DNA from: Paeniglutamicibacter antarcticus_C | Lineage (GTDB): Bacteria > Actinomycetota > Actinomycetes > Actinomycetales > Micrococcaceae | Assembly (NCBI RefSeq): GCF_039544305.1 | Contig: NZ_BAABLK010000023.1 | Coordinates: 1 to 64,000, forward strand | Length of the DNA: 64,000 nucleotides | Direction: 5' to 3' | Shown here: one piece after another, positions 53,317 to 64,000 of the stretch | How the letters are laid out: each line of letters starts with the position of its first letter | Position numbering within the stretch: the stretch's first letter is position 1 | The notes under the pieces: model-generated | Told to the model about the DNA's origin: nothing | Databases searched by the model: none | Seen by the model: only the letters and a program-made list of their open reading frames with translations | Position numbers and translations under genes: made by a program

Positions 53317-54522
53317 CTAGGCGCCGAAGTACGCCTTCAGCGCATCCACCCGATCCAGCTTCTCCCAGGTGAAGTCTGGATCCTCGCGGCCGAAGTGGCC
53401 GTGTGCGGCGGTCTTCTGGTAGATCGGGCGCAACAGGTCAAGGTCCTCGATGATGCCCAGCGGGCGCAGGTCGAAAACCTCGTTGATGGCCGCAGTGATC
53501 TTCACCGGGTCAACTCTCTCGGTGCCGAAGGTCTCCACGTACAGGCCAACAGGGCGTGCAACGCCGATGGCGTAGGCGATCTGGACTTCGACGCGGCGGG
53601 CCAGTCCGGCAGCCACCACGTTCTTTGCGACCCAGCGCATGGCATAGGCAGCCGAACGGTCGACCTTTGAGGGATCCTTGCCGGAGAAGGCGCCGCCCCC
53701 GTGGCGGGCGAAGCCGCCGTAGGTGTCAACGATGATCTTTCGACCGGTCAGCCCGGCATCGCCCACCGGTCCTCCGATGATGAACGGTCCCGAGGGGTTC
53801 AGGATGATGCGGGTCTCGGAGGTGTCCAGGCCGGTGCCTTCAAGCACCGGGTTAACGACCTCGGCCAGCAGTCCGTCCTTGAGGTCCTCGAGGGAGTATT
53901 CACAGGCGTGCTGGGAGGAAACCACGACGGTTTCCACCGAGACCGGGGTGTCCCCGTCGTAGCCGATGGTGACTTGGGTTTTCCCGTCGGGACGCAGCAA
54001 CGACAGTGTGCCGTCCTTGCGCACCTGGGTGAGCCGCTCGGAGAGGCGGTGTGCCAGGTGGATCGGCGTCGGCATCAGTGTCGGCGTCTCATCGGAGGCG
54101 TAACCGAACATCAGACCCTGGTCCCCGGCGCCTTGGGCATCGCGCGGGTCTATGGCGGTGCCTTCGCGGACCTCGAGTGATTCAAAGACGCCCTTGGAGA
54201 TTTCCTGGGACTGCTGCCCGATCGACACCGAGACCCCGCAACGCGCTCCGTCGAAGCCGTTGGCCGAGGAATCGTAGCCGATGTCAAGGATCGTGCGGCG
54301 CACGATCTCCGGGATCTCGACGTAGCCGTTGGTCGTCACCTCGCCAGCCACATGCACCAGGCCAGTGGTGGTCAAGGTCTCCACGGCGACCCGGGAGTTG
54401 GGATCCTTGGCCAACATGGCATCGAGGATGGCGTCGGAGATCTGGTCACAGATCTTGTCGGGGTGGCCCTCCGTAACCGATTCGGAGGTGAAGAGGCGTA
54501 GCTGCGGGGTTTCTAAAGTCAC
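53317..54522 (-). CDS. metK: S-adenosylmethionine synthetase
   Basis: Makes S-adenosylmethionine from methionine and ATP. The 401-residue protein has the three ATP/methionine domains with RLFTSESVTEGHPDKICDQISD, GDQGLMFGYA and GGAFSGKDPSKVDRS, including the lysine-rich GKD active-site loop. TAGAGT (complement of 54529-54534) lies 6 nt before the GTG at 54522 and 3 nt before a GTG at 54525, so a leaderless start at 54522 is likely. No SAM riboswitch was recognised upstream. Confidence 0.96.
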   Translation of the reverse strand: MTLETPQLRLFTSESVTEGHPDKICDQISDAILDAMLAKDPNSRVAVETLTTTGLVHVAGEVTTNGYVEIPEIVRRTILDIGYDSSANGFDGARCGVSVSIGQQSQEISKGVFESLEVREGTAIDPRDAQGAGDQGLMFGYASDETPTLMPTPIHLAHRLSERLTQVRKDGTLSLLRPDGKTQVTIGYDGDTPVSVETVVVSSQHACEYSLEDLKDGLLAEVVNPVLEGTGLDTSETRIILNPSGPFIIGGPVGDAGLTGRKIIVDTYGGFARHGGGAFSGKDPSKVDRSAAYAMRWVAKNVVAAGLARRVEVQIAYAIGVARPVGLYVETFGTERVDPVKITAAINEVFDLRPLGIIEDLDLLRPIYQKTAAHGHFGREDPDFTWEKLDRVDALKAYFGA

Positions 54523-54574
54523 CACGCCACTCTACCGGTAACCCCGCTCGCGGACAGATTCCCCGATCCGGCCC

Positions 54575-54605
54575 GTCATCTGAATCGAGGTTCCCGTCAG
54601 ATGAC
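54575..54605. repeat. 9-bp inverted repeat upstream of metK
   Basis: GTCATCTGA (54575-54583) and TCAGATGAC (54597-54605) pair perfectly around 13 nt, upstream of the metK promoter. It could be an operator or the end of the upstream gene's transcript. Confidence 0.4.
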
Positions 54606-54652
54606 GCATCCATGACGAATTGCGGCAACAGGTTCACCGTCCATGAAGTAAC

Positions 54653-54679
54653 GCATGGAGGCAAGTTCGGCCTCCATGC
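54653..54679 (-). terminator. hairpin after coaBC, probable terminator
   Basis: A perfect 10-bp stem GCATGGAGGC with its complement (54653-54662 / 54670-54679) around AAGTTCG. It lies 25 nt past the coaBC stop. There is no T-run, as is common for actinobacterial terminators. Confidence 0.55.
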
Positions 54680-54703
54680 TAATGAGGGCCCGGGCCCGGT
54701 CAT

Positions 54704-55948
54704 CTAACCGGCGTCGGTTTCCAGCGCCACGGCGACGGCATCTATCACCGAGGCGGCGACCTGGTCCTTCGAGCCTGCGGCGTGCACCGCTTCGGTCCCG
54801 TCGGCGAAGAGTATGGTGACCGTGTTTTCATCGGTTCCGAAGGTCAGGTTCTCCCCCACCTCGTTGACGACCAACATCTCGCAGCCCTTGCGTGCCAACT
54901 TAGCCGCGCCGTATTCCAGCACGCTTGATTCCGCGTCCCCGGTCTCGGCAGCGAAGCCGACGACCAGCGGGGCCAAGCCACCGGCCGGGCCCTCGGCGGC
55001 GCGTTCGGCGATCAGTGTTGCCAAGATGTCGGGATTGCGCACCAAGGTGATCACCGGATCAGCGCGATCATCGGACTTCTTGATCTTTGCGCCTAGGTAT
55101 TCGGCCGGCCTGAAGTCAGCTACGGCAGCGCTCATGATCAGCACGTCGGCACCCCGTGCAGCGCGGGTGACGGCAACATGGAGCTGCTCGGCTGTGGAGG
55201 CCGTGCTCAGTTCCACACCCGCCGGTGCCGGCAAATCCATATGCGCGGCGATGAAACGCACGCTCGCACCGGCGGCCAGTGCTGCCTTGGCCAACGCGAT
55301 GCCCTGGCGGCCCGAGGACCTGTTGCCCAAAAAGCGCACCGGATCCAGCGGCTCGCGGGTTCCTCCGGCGGAAATCGCAATGACCTTTCCGGCCAGGGCA
55401 GCGGATACAGGGGGCGCCGTTTCGCCCAGGTAGCCGGCGACGACGGCGAAGATCTCCTCGGGATCCGGAAGGCGGCCGGCACCGGAGTCCTTGCCGGTGA
55501 GCCGTCCCACTGCAGGTTCGATCACGTTCACGCCGCGGCTTCGCAGCAATGCGACATTGGCGATGGTTGCCGGGTGTTCCCACATCTCGGTGTGCATGGC
55601 CGGGGCCATCACCACCTGGGCGCCGGTGGCTAGAAGGGTGCCGGTGAGCAGGTCGTTGGCCATGCCCGCGGCGGCCCGGGCCAACACATCCGCGGTGGCC
55701 GGTGCCACGATGACCAGATCGGCCTCCTGTCCCAAACGCACGTGGTTCACGGTGTCCACGGCCTCGAACACGGAGGTGTGCACCGGGTTCCCGCTCAACG
55801 CTTCCCATGTCGCGGCCCCGACGAAGTCCAGGGATGCGGGCGTCGGGATGACATCGACGTGGTGCCCGGCCTCCTTAAACAGCCGTAGCAGCGAAGCTGC
55901 CTTGTAGGCGGCGATCCCCGCGGATACACCTAGGACAATGCGCTTCAC
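54704..55948 (-). CDS. coaBC: bifunctional phosphopantothenoylcysteine decarboxylase / synthetase
   Basis: CoaC decarboxylates and CoaB couples cysteine to 4'-phosphopantothenate in coenzyme A synthesis. The 414-residue fusion has the flavin-binding N terminus KRIVLGVSAGIAAYK with VAPATADVLARAAAGMANDLL and MAPAMHTEMW for the CoaC site. The CoaB half has ISAGGTREPLDPVRFLGNRSSGRQG. The GTG at 55948 (GGTGGTAGCA upstream) gives the family N terminus; the frame is open to 55999. It is followed by a hairpin and metK. Confidence 0.95.
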   Translation of the reverse strand: MKRIVLGVSAGIAAYKAASLLRLFKEAGHHVDVIPTPASLDFVGAATWEALSGNPVHTSVFEAVDTVNHVRLGQEADLVIVAPATADVLARAAAGMANDLLTGTLLATGAQVVMAPAMHTEMWEHPATIANVALLRSRGVNVIEPAVGRLTGKDSGAGRLPDPEEIFAVVAGYLGETAPPVSAALAGKVIAISAGGTREPLDPVRFLGNRSSGRQGIALAKAALAAGASVRFIAAHMDLPAPAGVELSTASTAEQLHVAVTRAARGADVLIMSAAVADFRPAEYLGAKIKKSDDRADPVITLVRNPDILATLIAERAAEGPAGGLAPLVVGFAAETGDAESSVLEYGAAKLARKGCEMLVVNEVGENLTFGTDENTVTILFADGTEAVHAAGSKDQVAASVIDAVAVALETDAG

Positions 55949-56056
55949 TGCTACCACCGATGCGTTAGTGCGCGGCGCCGGGCCCTTCCACATCCACAAG
56001 GACGGGGATCGGTGCGCGCCGGCGCCTACGCGTCGTAGTCGTTTGAGGCCGAGTGG

Positions 56057-56320
56057 CTACTCGGCGACTTCCTCAATCTTTGTGACGTTGAGCAGGCCCT
56101 CGTTAATTTCGCGCAGTGCGATGGAGAGCGGCTTTTCGTTCAAGCGGGTGTCGACCAGCGGGCCGACGTACTCGAAGAGGCCCTCGTGCAGCTGGGCGTA
56201 GTACGCGTTAATCTGGCGTGCGCGCTTGGCTGAGTTGATCACCAAGGCGTACTTCGAATCGGTGGTGGTCATCAGGGAGTCGATCGACGGGCTGATGATG
56301 CCTTCAAGGTTCGTGTTCAC
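56057..56320 (-). CDS. rpoZ: RNA polymerase omega subunit
   Basis: Helps assemble RNA polymerase by latching the beta' subunit. The 87-residue protein has the family core KYALVINSAKRARQINAYYAQL and KPLSIALREINEGLL. Its position between gmk and coaBC is conserved in actinobacteria and supports the call. Confidence 0.95.
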   Translation of the reverse strand: MNTNLEGIISPSIDSLMTTTDSKYALVINSAKRARQINAYYAQLHEGLFEYVGPLVDTRLNEKPLSIALREINEGLLNVTKIEEVAE

Positions 56321-56428
56321 GAAGCCTCCAAATAACTAGTTGGTTGATCAAGACGTAAAAGGCGAGCACCGGCGGTTCTCGCAGCTACCGGGCGGCGGCG
56401 GCGTAACAACTGGTCTAGTCTAAGGGTT

Positions 56429-57007
56429 TTAACGATCGTTCGGTGTCAATCCCATAAGGGTCACCAATTCGTCGGAAGCACGCGAAATATCGTCGTTGAC
56501 GATGGTGACGTCGAATTCGGATTCCGCAGCTAGTTCCAGTTTAGCTGTTTCCAGCCGCCGCTGCTGCTCCTCGGGCGCTTCCGTGCCGCGGCCCACAAGT
56601 CGACGCACCAATTCATCCCAGCTCGGAGGCGCCAGGAACACAAATTTGGCCTCCGGAAGGTTCTCCTTGACCTGTCGCGCACCCTGCAAATCGATCTCAA
56701 GCAGCACTCGCTTGCCCGCCGCGACGGCCTCTTCGACCTTCGAACGGATGGTTCCGTAGCTGTTCTGCCCGTGCACGATGGCCCACTCGAGCATTTCCCC
56801 GTCCTGGACCAATTCCCCGAACTTCTCCGGACCCACGAAGAAGTAGTGCACACCGTCAGCTTCCCCGGGGCGCGGGTTGCGCGTCGTGGCGGAAACCGAA
56901 AGCCACACTTGGGGGTAGTTGTCGCGAATGTAGGTGGAGATGGTTCCCTTGCCTACGGCCGTGGGACCGGCTAGGACTGTGACCGCTGGGTGGGGGCTTA
57001 CCGTCAT
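56429..57007 (-). CDS. gmk: guanylate kinase
   Basis: Phosphorylates GMP to GDP. The 192-residue protein has the P loop GPTAVGKGT, the GMP-binding SVSATTRNPRPGEADGVHY, and the Mg-binding EIDLQGARQVK. Length is normal. It follows the mIHF gene by 11 nt, and that pair is almost invariant in actinobacteria. Confidence 0.96.
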   Translation of the reverse strand: MTVSPHPAVTVLAGPTAVGKGTISTYIRDNYPQVWLSVSATTRNPRPGEADGVHYFFVGPEKFGELVQDGEMLEWAIVHGQNSYGTIRSKVEEAVAAGKRVLLEIDLQGARQVKENLPEAKFVFLAPPSWDELVRRLVGRGTEAPEEQQRRLETAKLELAAESEFDVTIVNDDISRASDELVTLMGLTPNDR

Positions 57008-57018
57008 GGTGTGAGTCG

Positions 57019-57354
57019 TTAGTCTTTCGTTTTGGGCGGCGATTGCTGGAAGTGTTCCACCAATGCGATGCGCTGTTTGCGCCCCAACCCGCGTAGTCGC
57101 CGGCTGGGTGAGATGCCTAGTCTATCGATAAGCGTATGCGCCCGGATCTCGCCAACGCCCGGAACCGACTCAAGCAGGTCCATGACCCGCAGTCGTCCGA
57201 TGGCCTCGTCGTCGGGAACCAGCTCCAACAGCTCGGTGATGCTCAGCTTTCCTGCGCCGAATTGGTTCTTGATTTCAGCCCGGCGCGTCCGAGCCGCCAA
57301 CGCCTTGGCCCGAGCGCGAATACGGTCCTCGTCTGAGAGTTCTCGCAGTACCAT
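57019..57354 (-). CDS. mihF: integration host factor, actinobacterial type (mIHF)
   Basis: A small nucleoid-associated DNA-binding protein, unrelated in fold to E. coli IHF. The 111-residue protein has an N-terminal helix rich in Ala/Arg (AKALAARTRRAEIKNQ) and the helix-two-turn-helix region SVPGVGEIRAHTLIDRLGI, with a basic C terminus. The ATG at 57354 fits the family start; the frame is open to 57423. It precedes gmk and follows pyrF, separated by about 345 bp. Confidence 0.93.
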   Translation of the reverse strand: MVLRELSDEDRIRARAKALAARTRRAEIKNQFGAGKLSITELLELVPDDEAIGRLRVMDLLESVPGVGEIRAHTLIDRLGISPSRRLRGLGRKQRIALVEHFQQSPPKTKD

Positions 57355-57699
57355 GCCTTTTGCCGCCAATCCATCTATAGGGTCCAGCATCAGGGCAAGT
57401 AGCCCTGAACCGAAGATAACCAATCATGGCACTTGATGCAATGGTTAATCGTGCTGTGGCTACCACGAATGCGTGAATATAGGTGAAACTGCCGACTTTG
57501 GGCGCAACACCGGCCCCGGGATGTAACCAAGATCATGCCAGCTTGGTGACGGGTGCCGGTTTCCAGTCCCACCTGACCCGATGCATGGTTCGGACCGGGT
57601 CAGGGCGCAGCGTGAACGAAGGTGCCCTTGGTTTGACCGTCTCCTCACGCGCCAAGGGTACCTTCGTGTTGACGGAATCCGGGCCCATCTGCCCCGGAC
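57355..57699. other. intergenic region pyrF / mIHF
   Basis: About 345 bases without a supported gene. They contain a long inverted repeat at 57617-57666 near the pyrF end and AT-rich sequence around 57440-57480 that may hold the mIHF-gmk promoter. The short CACG/CGTG pair near 57464-57476 is of unknown meaning. Confidence 0.45.
57617..57666. terminator. long inverted repeat after pyrF, probable terminator
   Basis: CGAAGGTGCCCTTGG (57617-57631) and CCAAGGGTACCTTCG (57652-57666) pair over 15 positions with one G-T. It lies 34 nt past the pyrF stop on the minus strand. No T-run follows on that strand, so it may be an unusual terminator or a processing site. Confidence 0.5.
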
Positions 57700-58543
57700 C
57701 TAGAGCAGCGAGTCCCTGGTTGCCGAGGCCGCGGCTCGCAGTGCGCCCGCGTCCGGCCCGGCCTTGAGGATCTCGCGGCTGGAGGTGCCAAGGACCTGCG
57801 GCCAGAACGCTCCGAAGGATGCCTTCATGTGCGCCCCCGTCGCGCCCTGGGCGCCGAGGCCCGGTGCCAGGATGGGCGCCGCGGAGGCCACCAGGTCGAT
57901 GCCCAACTCCGCCAGCGCATCGCCCACGGTCGCCCCGATGACCAGGCCGGTGGAACCGAACGGGCGTTCGTCCTGGTTTTCGTTGGCCACGGCATCGATG
58001 ATGCCCTTGGCCACCGAGGTGGCGCCGCCGACATGCTGGACGGATTTGCCCTCGGGGTTGGACGTCAGCCCCAGCACGAAGACCCCGCGGCCGGTGGCCG
58101 CGGCAAGGTCCAGTGCCGGGCGCAGCGATTCGAAGCCTAGGTAGGGGCTCAGCGTCACCGCGTCGGCGGCAAGCGTACTGCCCTCCGCCAGCCAAGCATC
58201 GGCATAGGCGGCCATCGTGGAACCGATGTCCCCGCGCTTGGCGTCGGCGATGGAAAGCACGTGCCCGGCGGCGCACAGCGCCAGGGTTTCCTCAAGGACC
58301 GCCAGTCCCCGGGAGCCGTGGCGCTCATACAGGGCGACTTGCGGCTTGAGTGCCGCGACGTGCCCGGCCAGGGCCTCAACGACACCCAGGGAGAAGCGGC
58401 GCAACCCCGTGATGCTGTCCTCGAGACCCCAGGCCTGAAGCAGCCCGGGGTGCGGATCGATGCCTACGCACAGCGGACCGTGCTGCGCCATGGCCGCGGC
58501 CAGGCGCTGCCCGAAGGGTCGGCGCTTGGGGCTTGCGCCGGCG

Positions 58544-58551
<8 letters not shown>
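57700..58551 (-). CDS. pyrF: orotidine 5'-phosphate decarboxylase, type 2
   Basis: Last step of UMP synthesis: decarboxylates OMP. The 283-residue protein has the catalytic DAKRGDIGST motif (Lys between two Asp) and the C-terminal APGLGAQGAT phosphate-binding loop of type 2 enzymes. The ATG at 58551 overlaps the carB end by 8 nt (AATGCCTAG), so translation is coupled. It closes the pyrC-carA-carB-pyrF operon. Confidence 0.93.
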
Positions 58552-61890
<3,339 letters not shown>

Positions 61891-61891
<1 letters not shown>

Positions 61892-63087
61892 TACTTCTCT
61901 CCCTGGGTGGAATCTTCGGTGGCGGGCGTGTTCTTGGCCGCGCGCATGTTGGTGATGAACCTGTCGAACAGGTGCGAGGCGTCGTGCGGTCCGGAGGCCG
62001 CCTCCGGGTGGTACTGCACGGAGAACGCCGGAATGTCCAGGCAGTGCAAGCCCTCGACGACGTCGTCATTGAGCGAGATGTGCGAGACCTCGACGCGTCC
62101 GTAGCGCTCCAGCGGCGCGTTTGCCGCGCCGGCCCGGGGTGCGTCGACGGCGAACCCGTGGTTCTGGCTGGTGATTTCCACCTTGCCCGTTGCCTTCTCC
62201 AGCACGGGCTGGTTGATCCCGCGGTGCCCGAAGCGCAACTTGTAGGTGCCGTATCCCAGTGCACGGCCCAGGATCTGGTTGCCGAAGCAGATGCCGAAGT
62301 ACGGGATGCGCGCATCGAGCACCGCGCGGACCAACTCCACCTGCACGTTGGCGGTTGCTGGGTCCCCGGGGCCGTTGGAGAAGAAGACGCCGGCGGCGCC
62401 GGTTGCCACAACGTCCTTGAAGGTCGCGTTGTGTGGCAGCACGTGCACGCGCACCCCGCGCTCGGCGAAGCGGTGAGGGGTCATCGACTTCATGCCCAGG
62501 TCGATCGCCGCGACGCTGAGCTCGACCTCACCGGTGAAGCCATGGTCGGCGGGCTCCACGACGTAGGCCTCTGCCACGGAGACCAGCTCGGAGAGGTTTG
62601 CGCCTTCCATCGAGGGCTGTGCGTTCACGGTCTTGATCAGTGTCTCGAGGCTTGCTGTGGCGGCCACCCCGGAGAAGATCCCGGATTTCATCGCCCCGCG
62701 TTCGCGCAGGTGACGGGTCAGTGCACGGGTGTCAACCTGGCAGATCCCCACGATGTCCCCGTTGATGAGTTCCTCGTCCAAGGTGCGCGTCGCGCGCCAG
62801 TTCGAGGGGATGCGTGCGGCTTCGCGGACCACGTAGCCGGCTGCCCAGATGCGGTTTGACTCGGCATCCTCGTCGTTGACCCCGGTGTTGCCGATGTGCG
62901 GGAAGGTCTGCACGATGATCTGGCCGGCATAGGAAGGGTCGGTGAGGGTCTCCTGGTAGCCGGACATGCCGGTGGAGAAGACCGCTTCACCCAATGCGGT
63001 GCCGATGGCCCCGTAGCTGCGGCCGCGGAAAACCCGTCCGTCTTCGAGCACCAAGAGGGCTTGCTCGGTTCCCTGTACTGCTGTCAC
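61891..63087 (-). CDS. carA: carbamoyl-phosphate synthase small chain
   Basis: The glutaminase subunit that releases ammonia for CarB. The 398-residue protein has an N-terminal CPSase_sm domain (ALLVLEDGRVFRGRSYGA, GMSGYQETLTDPSYAGQI) and a class I amidotransferase domain with the catalytic Cys in YFGICFGNQILG and His in FSVQYHPEAASGPHD. The GTG start overlaps the preceding stop by 4 nt (GTGA). It lies in the pyr operon. Confidence 0.97.
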
Positions 63088-63641
63088 TGGTTTTCCTTCT
63101 TTTCGGCGGGTGGATCGTTTTCGTTTGTTCCGGGGACCAGCAGCGCGTTGATGGCCGTGATGATCTCCGGGAGTTCTTGGTGGTAGCGCGGGCGGAACCC
63201 GGTGTCCACGGCCATGGTTCCCAGCATCCAGGAAATGACCAGCAGGCCGTCCTTCTCAACGAACTTCCCGGCCATGCCGCTGGTTCGAGAAACGGAAACC
63301 AGGTCGGCGGCGGGGATGAACAGATCCGGTGCGCCGTGGCGCCCGAACAGCACACCGGCGCCGTGGACCTCAAGCTCGGCGTTGGTGCGGATGCCCAGGC
63401 GGTGGGCGGCGATGCGGTCCAGCCAGTCCCCCGCGGTGGTGGTGCACACGTACACGCCCTCGGAAGGCACCCCGATGGGCGCGCCCAGGACCGGCTGGCC
63501 ATGTTCGTCGGCCGGGACCGGCACCGGGGCGGGCACCTCGGATTGGCGGCGAAGCCGGTTGCGCCAGCCCAGCAGGATCAGAGCGATCACTGCCGCGATG
63601 ACGGCAAGGGTAATCAGTACGGCGCCGGTGTATTCGCCCAT
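63084..63641 (-). CDS. membrane-anchored PH-like protein of the pyrimidine operon
   Basis: A 185-residue protein with one N-terminal membrane segment (about 6-25, AVLITLAVIAAVIALILLGW), a Pro-rich linker and a soluble domain (about 60-165) with alternating hydrophobic strands that resembles a PH-like fold. It occupies the conserved position between pyrC and carA in actinobacterial pyr operons. It starts immediately after the pyrC stop (TAGATG) and overlaps carA by 4 nt. No catalytic motif is seen; function unknown. Confidence 0.8.
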   Translation of the reverse strand: MGEYTGAVLITLAVIAAVIALILLGWRNRLRRQSEVPAPVPVPADEHGQPVLGAPIGVPSEGVYVCTTTAGDWLDRIAAHRLGIRTNAELEVHGAGVLFGRHGAPDLFIPAADLVSVSRTSGMAGKFVEKDGLLVISWMLGTMAVDTGFRPRYHQELPEIITAINALLVPGTNENDPPAEKKENQ

Positions 63642-64000
63642 CTAGAGCGCCCCGGTGATCCGCGGGGTGTTCAGTGCTCCATCGAGCACCGTGGGGTGCC
63701 CGTGGAAGAACACGGTGGTGACCGCCCCGGGCAGTTCCAATCCCTTGAAGGGAGAGTTCCGGCCCTTGGTGGCCATCGCGTACGGGTCCACCACCCAGCG
63801 GGCGGCGGCATCCACCAGGGTGATGTTTGCCGGTTCTCCCACAGCCAGCGGGCGGCCCTGGTCGGTGACCCGGCCGATCTGCGCCGGGGTGGTGGACAGG
63901 ACACGGGCGACATCGGCCCAGGAGATCATCCCGGTGGCGATCATGGTGTGCTGGATCACCGAGAGCGCTGTTTCCAGCCCGGTCATGCCCATGGCGGCAG
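63642..64000 (-). CDS. pyrC: dihydroorotase, C-terminal part (runs off the window)
   Basis: Only the last ~118 codons are in the window. They carry the amidohydrolase C terminus: GMTGLETALSVI (substrate-binding region), LSTTPAQIGRVTDQGRPLAVGEPANITLVDAAARW, and TKGRNSPFKGLELPGAVTTVFFHG, characteristic of dihydroorotase. The catalytic metal ligands lie upstream, outside the window. It is directly followed by the PH-like gene. Confidence 0.92.
   Translation of the reverse strand, partial: AAMGMTGLETALSVIQHTMIATGMISWADVARVLSTTPAQIGRVTDQGRPLAVGEPANITLVDAAARWVVDPYAMATKGRNSPFKGLELPGAVTTVFFHGHPTVLDGALNTPRITGAL

Noticed and set aside
54523..54703. SAM riboswitch upstream of metK
   Set aside because: No conserved SAM-I, SAM-II or SAM-IV core was recognised; only simple inverted repeats are present and the metK promoter appears leaderless.

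Overview
The window comes from a high-GC actinobacterium, most likely Micrococcaceae (Arthrobacter / Paeniglutamicibacter / Glutamicibacter-like). This is inferred from gene order and protein character: actinobacterial cytochrome oxidase subunit IV, mIHF beside gmk, DUF3043, DUF3097, a class 2 PyrD, a PriA without a P-loop, and many leaderless or GTG starts. No 16S rRNA or tRNA gene was found, so the genus is not fixed.

Layout. 1-3012: an intact IS481-type insertion sequence with a 14-bp target duplication and 24-bp-spaced end repeats, followed by about 1.2 kb without a credible gene that holds a decayed repeat array resembling an IS21-type end. 3013-9709: a GntR/UTRA regulator, the ctaC-ctaD-ctaF cytochrome c oxidase operon, an ErpA-type Fe-S carrier, an M20 dipeptidase and a DUF3043 membrane protein. 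9838-20861: pyrD, an alpha/beta hydrolase, recO-uppS, leuA with a Leu-rich leader peptide, a PEP-mutase/ICL-family enzyme, and the phoH-ybeY-corC-era operon. 21254-30982: a GerMN lipoprotein, hrcA-dnaJ-rsmE with a CIRCE-like operator, DUF3097, DUF4870, lepA-hemW and a MazF/PemK-like protein.

31008-34091 is a decayed catabolic island: an AraC-family regulator and a TfdB-type flavin monooxygenase, both broken by frameshifts or a stop. 34342-43890: rpsT, a PAP2 phosphatase, comEA-comEC-holA, degV and leuS. leuS is preceded by a candidate attenuator: an 8-residue leader with three consecutive Leu codons, then two hairpins, the second followed by a T-run. 44768-50022: the glpD-glpF-glpK glycerol cluster, where glpF is a pseudogene, with a divergent SorC/DeoR-type regulator and a perfect 14-bp palindrome between them. 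50032-64000: an alpha/beta hydrolase, priA, metK, coaBC, rpoZ, gmk, mIHF and the pyrimidine operon pyrC-(PH-like)-carA-carB-pyrF, with pyrC running off the edge.

Most of the window is housekeeping: respiration, pyrimidine and leucine synthesis, ribosome and tRNA maturation, protein folding, DNA uptake and repair. The most interesting non-routine signals are the two leucine leader peptides (leuA and leuS), the terminator-like hairpin inside the hrcA leader, the three pseudogenes, and a recurring promoter layout in which the -10 box lies 6-7 nt before the start codon, implying leaderless mRNAs. I did not find an obviously new multi-gene defence or biosynthetic system.
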